Of a stretch of DNA of 5,566 bases, positions 1 to 5,566 are shown in pieces. Made by a program: the position numbers and the translations under genes. Origin of the DNA: Acidobacteriota bacterium. Lineage in GTDB: Bacteria; Acidobacteriota; Terriglobia; Terriglobales; Acidobacteriaceae. The stretch lies in NCBI GenBank assembly GCA_021798655.1, contig JAJZFE010000233.1, positions 1-5,566 on the forward strand, in the 5' to 3' direction. The stretch's first letter is position 1; each line of letters opens with the position of its first letter. The notes below the pieces were generated by a model. It worked only from the letters and a program-made list of their open reading frames with translations. It made no database searches and was not told the origin of the DNA.

Positions 1-1
1 G

Positions 2-1006
2 CGCGTCAACAACGTCGCCGACGTTCTCGAAGTCGGCCAGCAACTGGAACTCAAGGTCCTCAAGCTCGACCCCGCCAGCAAGCGCATCGCGCTCGGCCTC
101 AAGCAGCTTCAGCCGCATCCGTGGGACGCCGTCGCCGAGACCTTCACCGTCGGCCAGCGCGTCCGCGGCACCGTCACACGCACCGCCGACTTCGGTGCCT
201 TCGTCGAGCTCGCCCCCGGCGTCGAAGGACTCGTCCATCTCTCCGAGATGTCCTGGTCCAGGCGCATCCTCAAAGCCACCGAGGTCCTCAACGTCGGCGA
301 CGTGGTGGACGCTGTCATCCTCGCCATCGGCCTCGACGAACGCCGCATCTCGCTCGGCCTCAAGCAGGCGCTCGGCGACCCGTGGGTCGAAGCCGCTGCA
401 ACGATCAAGCCCGGCTCCGTCGTCCAGGGCCCCGTCGCCAGCATCACCAAGTTCGGAGCCTTCGTGCAGATCGCCGAAGGCGTGCAGGGCCTCGTCCACA
501 TCAGCGAGATCACCGCCGACCGCCGCCTCAACCATCCCTCCGACGTGCTTCGCGTCGGCGAGATCGTCCGCGCCCAGGTGCTCGAAATCGACCAGGACAA
601 ACGCCAGCTCCGCCTCAGCATCAAGCAGCTCATCCCCACCGGCCTTGACGAGTTCCTCGCCGAGCATCACGAAGGCGACGCCGTCACCGGCCGCGTCGTC
701 TCCGTCGAAGACGGTGTCGCAAGGATCGAACTGGGCGAAGGCATCGTCGCCCGCTGCGTGCTACCAGCACCAGCCCCGGTTGCGCCCGCCGCCGCGCCTG
801 CAACAGGAGCCGTCGACCTCTCCGCCTTCAGCTCCATGTTGAAGTCAAAGTGGAAGACCGGCGACGCTCCCGCCGCGCTCAAGACCTCCGCAGACACCAA
901 AGCCTCCGAGCTTGCACGCGTCGGCCAGGTGCGTGCCTTCCGCATCCTCACCATCCACCCCGACAGCAAGCAGATCGAGCTGGCACTGGAGACCCCCGCT
1001 GGCTAA
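2..1006 (+). CDS. rpsA: 30S ribosomal protein S1, C-terminal part (5'-truncated by window edge)
   Basis: The reading frame is open from base 2 to a TAA at 1004-1006, giving 334 residues with no start in the window. It holds tandem S1 (OB-fold) RNA-binding repeats. The tail of one lies at residues 1-38. Complete repeats lie at about 51-122 (DFGAFVEL, GLVHLSEM) and 138-210 (KFGAFVQI, GLVHISEI). A last, interrupted repeat has its first half at about 225-254 and its second half at about 302-331. Each full repeat ends in a D-x-x-x-R/K-x-I/L-x-L-x-L/I-K-Q pattern and is followed by a D/P-W-type linker, as in ribosomal S1. S1 binds mRNA on the 30S subunit and helps initiation on structured or weak-SD messages. 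The final repeat is split by an Ala/Pro-rich stretch (about 255-273) and a Lys-rich stretch. The number of upstream repeats is unknown. The alternative is another multi-S1-domain RNA-binding protein, but the spacing and linkers favour S1. Confidence 0.9.
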   Translation, partial: RVNNVADVLEVGQQLELKVLKLDPASKRIALGLKQLQPHPWDAVAETFTVGQRVRGTVTRTADFGAFVELAPGVEGLVHLSEMSWSRRILKATEVLNVGDVVDAVILAIGLDERRISLGLKQALGDPWVEAAATIKPGSVVQGPVASITKFGAFVQIAEGVQGLVHISEITADRRLNHPSDVLRVGEIVRAQVLEIDQDKRQLRLSIKQLIPTGLDEFLAEHHEGDAVTGRVVSVEDGVARIELGEGIVARCVLPAPAPVAPAAAPATGAVDLSAFSSMLKSKWKTGDAPAALKTSADTKASELARVGQVRAFRILTIHPDSKQIELALETPAG

Positions 1007-1012
1007 CTCCTC

Positions 1013-1042
1013 CGGCAACGGCGGCTAACCCCGCCGTTGCCG
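1013..1042 (+). terminator. 12-bp GC-rich hairpin after rpsA, terminator-like without a T-tract
   Basis: The arms 1013-1024 (CGGCAACGGCGG) and 1031-1042 (CCGCCGTTGCCG) pair perfectly around a 6-base loop (CTAACC). The hairpin starts 7 bases after the rpsA stop. It is followed by CGACAGG rather than a run of T, so it is not a canonical intrinsic terminator. It may act as a weak terminator, as a 3'-end stabiliser or together with Rho. The pairing is seen directly; the function is inferred from its position. Confidence 0.6.
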
Positions 1043-1048
1043 CGACAG

Positions 1049-1078
1049 GTGCCAGAGGCACGCACAATCAGCTACGCT
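1049..1078 (+). promoter_or_regulatory. Possible short-leader promoter of the esterase, with a small inverted repeat
   Basis: GTGCCA (1049-1054, four of six matches to TTGACA) lies 18 bases before TACGCT (1073-1078, four of six matches to TATAAT). This would place transcription start around 1084-1086, just before the ATG at 1089. The -35-like element overlaps a perfect inverted repeat, GTGCC-AGA-GGCAC (1049-1061), which could be an operator or a second small hairpin. The matches are weak and could be chance in such GC-rich DNA. Confidence 0.25.
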
Positions 1079-1088
1079 GGTGCTCGCC

Positions 1089-2210
1089 ATGTTCAGACTC
1101 CTCGCTCTCGTCGCCATCACCTCCGCCGCACTCGCGCAGACCCCCGCCACCGCCACGCATCCCGCGCGACCGCCCATGCCCACGCGCGATCCGCACACGC
1201 CCGGCTACGTCACCGCCACCGACCTGCCCGACGACACGCTCCCGCCGCCCACCGCCGACGGCAACTACATCCTCGGCCCCACGCACACGCCATCACCCGA
1301 CGCCGCGCAGCAGCCCGGCATCCCGCGCGGCACCGTCGCCGACTTCACGCTCACCTCCGCCGACAGCAAGCTCTACCCCGGCATCGCCCGCGACCCCACC
1401 ACCTTCGGCACGCCCGACCCCGCCGACCCCGCAAAACTCATCGTCACCACCAGCCACCCCGCACCGTGGTCGCGCAAGATCACCGTCTACATCCCCGCGC
1501 AGTACAAACCCGGCAGCATCGCCCCCTTCATCGTCGGTGCCGACGGCCCGGACCCGCTCCTCTTCGCCACGCTCGACAACCTCATCGCGCAACACAAGGT
1601 TCCCGCGATGATCGCCATCTCCATCCAGAACGGCGGCGGCGACGCGCAGGGCTCCGAGCGCGGCCTCGAGTACGACACCCTGTCCGGCCGTTACGCCGAG
1701 TTCGTCGAGCACGAAATTCTTCCCCGCATAGAAGCTCAGTTCCACGTCCGGCTCTCGCACAACCCCGACGCCCGCGCCACCATGGGCGGCAGCTCCGGCG
1801 GCTCGGCTGCGCTCATCATGGCCTGGTACCATCCCGAGCTCTATCACCGCGTGCTCACCTACTCCGGCACCTTCGTCAACCAGCAGTGGCCGCCGAACCC
1901 CGCCACCCCCGGCGGCGCCTGGGAGTTCCATCGCACCCTCATCCCCAACGCGCCGCGCAAACCCATCCGTCTCTGGATGGAGGTCGGCGACCGCGACCTC
2001 TACAACCCCAACGCGATGCGCGACGACATGCACGACTGGGTCGTCGCCAACGAGAATATGGCCCGCGTACTCGCCGCAAAGAGCTATCACTACCAGTTCG
2101 TCTTCGCGCGCAACGCCGGCCACACCGACCGCGCCGTCAAGCAGCAGACCCTGCCCGAAGCCCTCGAATACCTCTGGCAGGGCGCACCACTCACCCCGCC
2201 GAAGCGCTAA
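1089..2210 (+). CDS. Secreted alpha/beta-hydrolase, putative esterase family (esterase D / enterochelin esterase-like)
   Basis: The protein is 373 residues from ATG 1089; an in-frame GTG at 1080 would add three residues. I prefer the ATG because it gives a compact signal peptide (Arg3, a hydrophobic core, an A-L-A|Q cleavage site near residue 16) and because no Shine-Dalgarno supports either start. Residues 17-80 are Pro/Thr/Asp-rich and low in complexity, probably a flexible leader. The catalytic fold starts near residue 81. The nucleophile elbow is GGSSGGS with Ser236 as the likely nucleophile. The acid is Asp301 or Asp303 (GDRDLYNPN) and the base His345 (NAGHTD). This order and spacing fit the putative esterase family (esterase D, Fes/IroE, feruloyl esterases). 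It would hydrolyse ester bonds in the periplasm or outside the cell. The substrate cannot be read from the sequence: siderophore, xylan side-chain acyl and other esters all remain possible. It seems to be a single-gene unit, convergent with the RDD gene. Confidence 0.85.
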   Translation: MFRLLALVAITSAALAQTPATATHPARPPMPTRDPHTPGYVTATDLPDDTLPPPTADGNYILGPTHTPSPDAAQQPGIPRGTVADFTLTSADSKLYPGIARDPTTFGTPDPADPAKLIVTTSHPAPWSRKITVYIPAQYKPGSIAPFIVGADGPDPLLFATLDNLIAQHKVPAMIAISIQNGGGDAQGSERGLEYDTLSGRYAEFVEHEILPRIEAQFHVRLSHNPDARATMGGSSGGSAALIMAWYHPELYHRVLTYSGTFVNQQWPPNPATPGGAWEFHRTLIPNAPRKPIRLWMEVGDRDLYNPNAMRDDMHDWVVANENMARVLAAKSYHYQFVFARNAGHTDRAVKQQTLPEALEYLWQGAPLTPPKR

Positions 2211-2239
2211 CGAGACTCCGATCAAACTGGACGACGTAT

Positions 2240-2300
2240 TTCTTGTTTGTCATTCCCGCAGGGAATCTGCGTTCTCCCGGCAGAGCGAGGAATCTACGGG
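2240..2300. repeat. Intergenic interspersed-type repeat with two GGAATCTRCG units
   Basis: Between the two convergent genes, GGAATCTGCG (2262-2271) recurs as GGAATCTACG (2289-2298). The first copy is preceded by TTTGTCATTCCCGCA and the second by GAGCGA. Read on the minus strand this is 'AGATTCCTCGCTC ... GGGAATGACA', which resembles the short non-coding dispersed repeats I recall from many GC-rich bacterial genomes, including Acidobacteriota. It has no coding capacity. Copy number in this genome cannot be judged from one window. Confidence 0.5.
2252..2266. terminator. Small perfect hairpin, possible bidirectional terminator
   Basis: ATTCCC-GCA-GGGAAT forms a perfect 6-bp stem with a 3-base loop. 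It lies 41 bases after the esterase stop and 51 bases past the end of the minus-strand RDD gene, so it could end both transcripts. There is no T-tract on the plus side. On the minus strand it is followed by GACAAACAAGAAAT, which is also not T-rich. It may simply be part of the dispersed repeat. Confidence 0.35.
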
Positions 2301-2317
2301 ACTTGACCCGATTCACC

Positions 2318-2887
2318 CTAGCCTTCAATCGCCAGCGGCTCCGGCTCTTCGTGGTCCACATCGCCCAGCCGCCGAGCCGTCGGCCGCTCGTCCACCACAA
2401 TCGTCTCCGCAATGCGGTCATGCACCGTCTGCTGGTTGCGGTTGATGAAGAACTGCACAAACCCGAACCCGCCTTCCAGCAGCGACGCGCCATAGCCCAG
2501 CGCACGCTCGATCGACTGCCACCAACCCATGCTGTCGTGCGTCAGCGAGACAATCCGCAGCTTCATCAACCGCTTGCCCACCGTCTGCCCGTTAGTCAGC
2601 TTCACCGCCACGGCAAAGTACACCGTCGATTCGATCAGCTCTTTCACCGACTCCACGCCATCCACCAGCAACCGTGCCATCGTCATCGGCCCTTCGTCTT
2701 CGACGTGGTGCTTGCCCAGCCCAAACAGCGTCTTCACTACCAGCACCACCGCCACGTCAATCACAATGGCCCACATGCGCTGCTTGAAGCTGGCCAGCGG
2801 CAGCCCGCTCAGCGCGTCAAAGCGCGCCGTCTCATGCGCGTGAAAGTGCCTCGGCTTCCGGTCCAGCTTTGCCAACATGGTTCCCAT
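2318..2887 (-). CDS. RDD family membrane protein
   Basis: The protein is 189 residues from ATG 2887-2885; a second in-frame ATG at 2878 (residue 4) is an equally plausible start, with GGGA 6-9 bases upstream of it. The RDD-family hallmarks are present. An F-K-Q-R-x-x-A-x-x-x-D segment (Arg37, Asp44) opens the first membrane helix (about 38-57). The central N-G-Q-T-V-G-K-R-L-M-K-L-R-I motif is at 99-112. A final hydrophobic segment (about 130-148) leads into Q-T-V-H-D-R-I-A-E-T-I-V-V (153-165) with the third conserved acid, Asp157. The N-terminal 30 residues are His/Arg-rich and the C-terminal 20 are acidic, both probably cytoplasmic. The biochemical role of RDD proteins is mostly unknown; some members have been linked to ion or solute transport. 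It is divergent from the ABC operon and convergent with the esterase, so it is transcribed alone. Confidence 0.85.
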   Translation of the reverse strand: MGTMLAKLDRKPRHFHAHETARFDALSGLPLASFKQRMWAIVIDVAVVLVVKTLFGLGKHHVEDEGPMTMARLLVDGVESVKELIESTVYFAVAVKLTNGQTVGKRLMKLRIVSLTHDSMGWWQSIERALGYGASLLEGGFGFVQFFINRNQQTVHDRIAETIVVDERPTARRLGDVDHEEPEPLAIEG

Positions 2888-2928
2888 CCCAGCAGCTTAA
2901 ACCATCCCCGGCTGAGTGGCAGTCGGCA

Positions 2929-2940
2929 TGACATCTGTCA
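2929..2940. promoter_or_regulatory. Operator-like inverted repeat TGACA-TC-TGTCA in the divergent promoter region
   Basis: A perfect 5-bp inverted repeat with a 2-base centre sits in the 148-base region between the divergent RDD gene (start 41 bases away) and the ABC ATPase gene (start 95 bases away). The size and symmetry suit a dimeric regulator. A natural candidate is the NarL/DesR-type response regulator expected beyond the right edge, but nothing in the window proves this. I could not pick convincing -35/-10 pairs for either gene in this gap. Confidence 0.4.
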
Positions 2941-3023
2941 CCCCGCTTTGCTGACGCGCCTCACTACCTTCGCCGCCCGTGCTCGTCGAAACTCATCCTT
3001 GTCAGTCGCCGCCAGCGCGGCAC

Positions 3024-3028
3024 AGGAG
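3024..3028 (+). promoter_or_regulatory. Ribosome binding site deciding the ATPase start
   Basis: AGGAG lies 7 bases before ATG 3036. It settles the start there against an in-frame GTG at 2979, which would add 19 residues lacking family similarity. Confidence 0.85.
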
Positions 3029-3035
3029 CGACACC

Positions 3036-3974
3036 ATGAGCGCAGTCCTCGAACTCCCCGTCACCAGTAACGTTGCCGCCACCACCGCACCCGTCGCCGC
3101 ACTTGACGCCGTCACCAAGCGCTACGCCAACGGCGTGCTCGCACTCGACAACCTCTCGCTCACCCTGCAGCCCGGCGAGGTCGTCGCGCTGCTCGGCCCC
3201 AACGGCGCCGGCAAGTCCACCGCCGTCAAGCTGATGATGGGCCTCAGCGCGCCCACCGCGGGCACGGTTCGCATCTTCGGCGCAGACCCGCGCAACCCCG
3301 CCGCCAGACTCCGCACCGGCGTCATGCTGCAGGTGGGCCGCGCGCCAGAGATGCTCCGCGTCCGCGAGCACATCGAAATCTTCCGCGGCTACTATCCCGC
3401 GCCCATGCCCTGCGCCGACCTCGTACACGCCGCAGGCCTGGAAGGCATCGAAGACCGCTTCTTCGGCCAGCTCTCCGGCGGCCAGAAGCAGCGCGTCCTC
3501 TTCGCGCTCGCCCTCGCTGGCGACCCCGACCTCATCTTCCTCGACGAGCCCACCGTCGGCCTCGACATCGAAGCCCGCCGCTCCATGTGGGCCGCCATCC
3601 GCTCCCTCGCCGCGCGCGGCAAGACCGTCCTGCTCACCACCCACTATCTCGAAGAGGCCGACGCGCTCGCGCATCGCATCGTCGTCATCAACAAAGGCAA
3701 GGTCGTCTGCTCCGGCACGCCGGCGGAGGTGAAGGCGCTCGGCTCCGGCGTAGCACTCAAGACCATCCGCTGCATCACCACCCTGCACGCAGACACGCTG
3801 CACTCCCTCATCGGCGTCGCGGACGCCGCCACCCACAACGGCGTCACCACGCTCACCAGCACCCAACCCGAAGCCACACTCCGCGAACTGCTCGCACTCG
3901 ACCAGGCCCTGCACTCGCTCGAAGTCACCAGCCCCGCCCTCGAAGACGCCTTCCTCGCACTGACAGCAAAGTGA
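3036..3974 (+). CDS. ABC transporter ATP-binding protein (DrrA/YxlF/YvfR-like exporter ATPase)
   Basis: This 312-residue protein has a complete nucleotide-binding domain. An aromatic A-loop-like Tyr is at 30 (KRYANG). Walker A GPNGAGKST is at 54-62 and the Q-loop Gln at 99. The signature LSGGQ is at 146-150, Walker B LIFLDEP at 166-172 with catalytic Glu171, the D-loop GLD at 175-177 and the switch His203. The C-terminal ~100 residues end in SPALEDAFLALT, the tail typical of DrrA-type drug and lipid exporter ATPases. It should power the ABC-2 permease encoded next, as a cytoplasmic dimer at the membrane. The leader of about 20 residues before the domain is low in complexity. The stop is followed by a 73-base gap and the permease gene, which has a matching AGGAG-type RBS, so the two are almost certainly co-transcribed. 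All catalytic residues are present. The substrate is unknown; a hydrophobic or cationic antimicrobial, or a lipid, is the usual case. Confidence 0.93.
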   Translation: MSAVLELPVTSNVAATTAPVAALDAVTKRYANGVLALDNLSLTLQPGEVVALLGPNGAGKSTAVKLMMGLSAPTAGTVRIFGADPRNPAARLRTGVMLQVGRAPEMLRVREHIEIFRGYYPAPMPCADLVHAAGLEGIEDRFFGQLSGGQKQRVLFALALAGDPDLIFLDEPTVGLDIEARRSMWAAIRSLAARGKTVLLTTHYLEEADALAHRIVVINKGKVVCSGTPAEVKALGSGVALKTIRCITTLHADTLHSLIGVADAATHNGVTTLTSTQPEATLRELLALDQALHSLEVTSPALEDAFLALTAK

Positions 3975-4002
3975 CTCGTCGCTCAAAGACTCGTAGCTCT
4001 CA
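3973..4002 (+). repeat. Two-copy 15-bp tandem repeat between ATPase and permease
   Basis: GACTCGTCGCTC (3973-3984) is repeated 15 bases later as GACTCGTAGCTC (3988-3999), 11 of 12 identical. The first copy overlaps the ATPase stop codon. It is probably a local duplication and no function is evident. Confidence 0.5.
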
Positions 4003-4034
4003 GCTCAACGCAGCCCCAACCGCCGCCGCCTCCC

Positions 4035-4040
4035 AAGGAG
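4035..4040 (+). promoter_or_regulatory. Ribosome binding site of the permease
   Basis: AAGGAG lies 7 bases before ATG 4048. The sequence between it and the ATG (CCACACC) resembles that before the ATPase (CGACACC), so both genes carry similar strong initiation regions. Confidence 0.85.
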
Positions 4041-4047
4041 CCACACC

Positions 4048-4842
4048 ATGTCCACCACCCTCTACGCCCTGCCCACCGCGCGTCCCAGCCTGTTCCGCAT
4101 CTTCCTCACAGAGATCCGCTTCGAGCTCCTCCGCTCCCTCCGCACACGCGCCTACTCGCTCGCAGCCATCGGCTTTCCCGTCATGTTCTACTGCCTCTTC
4201 GGCCTGCTCATGAACCGCAACGAGACCATCGGCAGCGTCTCGGTCGCCAAGTACCTCCTCGGCGGCTACGCGGTCTTCGGCTCACTCGGTGCGACCATCT
4301 TCGGCATCGGCGTCGGCGTCGCACTCGACCGCTCCGCCGGCTGGCTCGACCTCAAGCACGCCAGCCCCATGCCGCCGCTCGCCTACATCCTCTCCAAGTG
4401 CAGCATGGCCGTCGTCTTCTCCTTCATCATCGTCTGCGTGCTCACGGCGCTCGGCGTCGCCTTCGGTCACGTCCACATCACCGCGCTTGAGTTCGCCCGC
4501 ATCGCCCTCATCGCCGCCATCGGCGCGGTCCCCTTCTCCTGCCTCGGACTCGCCATGGCCTTCACCGTGCCACCCACCGCTGCCGGCGGCATCGCCAACG
4601 TCGTCTACCTCCCCATGAGCTTTCTCTCCGGCCTCTGGGTACCGCTCCAGTTCCTTCCAAAGATTCTGCAAAAGCTCGCCACCATCTTTCCCACCTACCA
4701 CCTCGCGCAGATGATGTACGCCGCCCTCGGCGCGCCCTCCCGGGGCACACTCGCCCTCCACCTCTGCGGCCTGCTCGGCTTCACCGCGCTGATGATCGGC
4801 ATCACCTGGCTCGCCATCCATCGCAGCGAAGAGGCCTCCTGA
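4048..4842 (+). CDS. ABC-2 type transporter permease
   Basis: This 264-residue protein has the ABC-2 permease layout. A cytoplasmic amphipathic N-terminus (E-I-R-F-E-L-L-R-S-L-R-T-R, about 22-34, the usual connector helix) is followed by six predicted membrane helices at about 36-55, 69-93, 112-137, 150-173, 180-202 and 237-257. A loop R-S-A-G-W-L-D-L-K (95-103) after the second helix is the likely coupling region for the ATPase; similar R-x-x-G-x-L-x-x-L segments occur across the family. The motif S-G-L-W-V-P-L-Q-F-L-P (194-204) at the fifth helix is also family-typical. It should form the membrane channel of the exporter with the upstream ATPase, one permease type per operon and so probably a homodimer. 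The next gene starts 61 bases downstream. No unusual feature or truncation is seen. Confidence 0.92.
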   Translation: MSTTLYALPTARPSLFRIFLTEIRFELLRSLRTRAYSLAAIGFPVMFYCLFGLLMNRNETIGSVSVAKYLLGGYAVFGSLGATIFGIGVGVALDRSAGWLDLKHASPMPPLAYILSKCSMAVVFSFIIVCVLTALGVAFGHVHITALEFARIALIAAIGAVPFSCLGLAMAFTVPPTAAGGIANVVYLPMSFLSGLWVPLQFLPKILQKLATIFPTYHLAQMMYAALGAPSRGTLALHLCGLLGFTALMIGITWLAIHRSEEAS

Positions 4843-4903
4843 TCCCTTCGCCGCACACCCCTCGCCCCTCACACTCCACGCGTTACACTCATCCCGAGAA
4901 CCC

Positions 4904-5566
4904 ATGCCCGCCGCCGACAATACGTTCCAGCAACTCCCCCCTCGCCGCCGTGGCGTCGCCTGGCTCTGGTTCGCCTACGTCGGCTTCATCTTCATCGACC
5001 CCATCTTCGATCCCCGTCTCGACCTCTGGATCATCACCCTCGCCGCCGTCGCCGTCTTCGCCGTCATCTTCTCGCTCTACATGCGCTGTGACGAAGACGA
5101 AGTCTCGCCCCGCCGATACTGGCTCATCGCCGCCACCTTCGTCCTCGGTCTGCTCACCTTCCCGTTCAACGGTGGAGCCTCCACCTTTTTTATCTACACG
5201 GCGGCCTTCCTTCCCTTCGCCCTTACCTCCACGCGCCGCGTCCTTCTGCTCTTCCTCGCCGAAACGCTGCTCATCCTTGGCGAAGGCCAGCTCCTCCGCC
5301 AGCACCTTGTCTTTGCAGGCATGGGTATGCACGTCGGCTGGCCCAACACCTTCATAGCCATCTTCCTTCTGTTCATCATCGGCGGTGCCAACATCTTCTT
5401 CGCCGAGCAGAAACGCTACGTCCAGGGACAGACCCGCGCGGCTCACGCACTCCGCGAAGCGCAGCAGGAGAACCTCGCGCTCGCCGCCGTCGCCGAGCGC
5501 GAACGCATCGCCCGCGACCTCCACGACGTACTCGGCCACACCCTGTCCGTCATCACGCTGAAGGCC
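4904..5566 (+). CDS. Sensor histidine kinase, DesK/LiaS-like HisKA_3 type (3'-truncated by window edge)
   Basis: The frame is open from ATG 4904 to the last base: 221 residues seen, with no stop in the window. Six hydrophobic segments lie at about 18-35, 41-60, 72-88, 94-108, 112-128 and 148-167, with only short loops and no extracytoplasmic domain. A polar helix (about 168-200, Gln/Arg/Ala/Glu-rich, probably coiled coil) leads to the HisKA_3 dimerisation helix. There E-R-E-R-I-A-R-D-L-H-D-V-L-G-H-T-L contains the phospho-accepting His207. The DxxxH pattern (Asp208 to His212) is the family's phosphatase motif variant. The HATPase domain lies beyond the edge. The RBS is weak (GAGA, 6-9 bases upstream). 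It follows the ABC pair on the same strand and presumably signals to a NarL-type regulator encoded just downstream that controls the exporter. The first two hydrophobic segments may form one hairpin, so the helix count is approximate. Confidence 0.9.
   Translation, partial: MPAADNTFQQLPPRRRGVAWLWFAYVGFIFIDPIFDPRLDLWIITLAAVAVFAVIFSLYMRCDEDEVSPRRYWLIAATFVLGLLTFPFNGGASTFFIYTAAFLPFALTSTRRVLLLFLAETLLILGEGQLLRQHLVFAGMGMHVGWPNTFIAIFLLFIIGGANIFFAEQKRYVQGQTRAAHALREAQQENLALAAVAERERIARDLHDVLGHTLSVITLKA

Noticed and set aside
1293..2225. A 310-codon minus-strand open frame opposite the esterase
   Set aside because: It is the antisense shadow of a gene with intact catalytic residues. Its Gly/Val/Glu-rich product resembles no known fold.
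2979..3035. An upstream GTG start for the ABC ATPase
   Set aside because: The AGGAG seven bases before ATG 3036 is a far better start, and the extra 19 residues look like translated leader.
1037..3070. A plus-strand open frame of 677 codons spanning the esterase, the convergent gap and the RDD gene
   Set aside because: Its product is an Arg/His/Pro-rich composition artefact of GC-rich codon bias, and it overlaps three clearly supported units on both strands.
2964..3986. A 340-codon minus-strand open frame opposite the ABC ATPase
   Set aside because: It is the antisense shadow of an ATPase with every nucleotide-binding motif present.
4843..4903. A terminator between permease and kinase
   Set aside because: No inverted repeat of useful length is visible in these 61 bases, so co-transcription remains the simpler reading.
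4889..5539. A 216-codon minus-strand frame opposite the histidine kinase
   Set aside because: Its acidic, Gly-rich product is the antisense of a clear membrane kinase with the DLHDVLGH motif.
1..5566. CRISPR array, tRNA, insertion sequence, toxin-antitoxin or defence genes
   Set aside because: No regularly spaced repeats, transposase-like frames, terminal inverted repeats, tRNA-like cloverleaf or defence-type domains were seen.

Overview
The window is very GC-rich, with a strong bias for C at the third codon position. Its gene content and a 'GGAATCTRCG' interspersed-repeat style suggest soil Acidobacteriota (Terriglobales, the Granulicella/Terriglobus/Edaphobacter type). This is an inference from style and protein flavour; there is no rRNA or other decisive marker in the window.

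Layout. (1) 2-1006, plus strand: the C-terminal 334 residues of ribosomal protein S1 (rpsA), cut by the left edge. A 12-bp GC-rich hairpin follows directly. (2) 1089-2210, plus strand: a secreted alpha/beta-hydrolase of the putative esterase (esterase D / enterochelin esterase-like) family with its own signal peptide. (3) 2211-2317: the gap between two convergent genes, holding a perfect small hairpin and a repeated 'GGAATCTRCG' unit typical of dispersed non-coding repeats. (4) 2318-2887, minus strand: an RDD-family membrane protein. (5) 2888-3035: a divergent promoter region with a clean inverted repeat, TGACA-TC-TGTCA. (6) 3036-5566, plus strand: a probable operon of an ABC transporter ATPase, its ABC-2 type permease and a DesK/LiaS-like six-TM sensor histidine kinase, cut by the right edge just after the phospho-accepting histidine. 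A NarL/DesR-type response regulator is expected immediately beyond the window.

How the genes relate. The first three genes look like independent units. The last three form a classic sensor-plus-exporter module, comparable in architecture to Bacillus YvfRS-YvfTU or the Lnr system. In such modules a short-looped membrane kinase senses envelope stress or an amphiphilic drug and its regulator controls the adjacent exporter. No mobile element, CRISPR array, RNA gene or phage feature was seen. No gap between genes exceeds 150 bases. I found no convincing new biological system; the best leads are the operator-like palindrome, the interrupted last S1 domain and the intergenic repeat.
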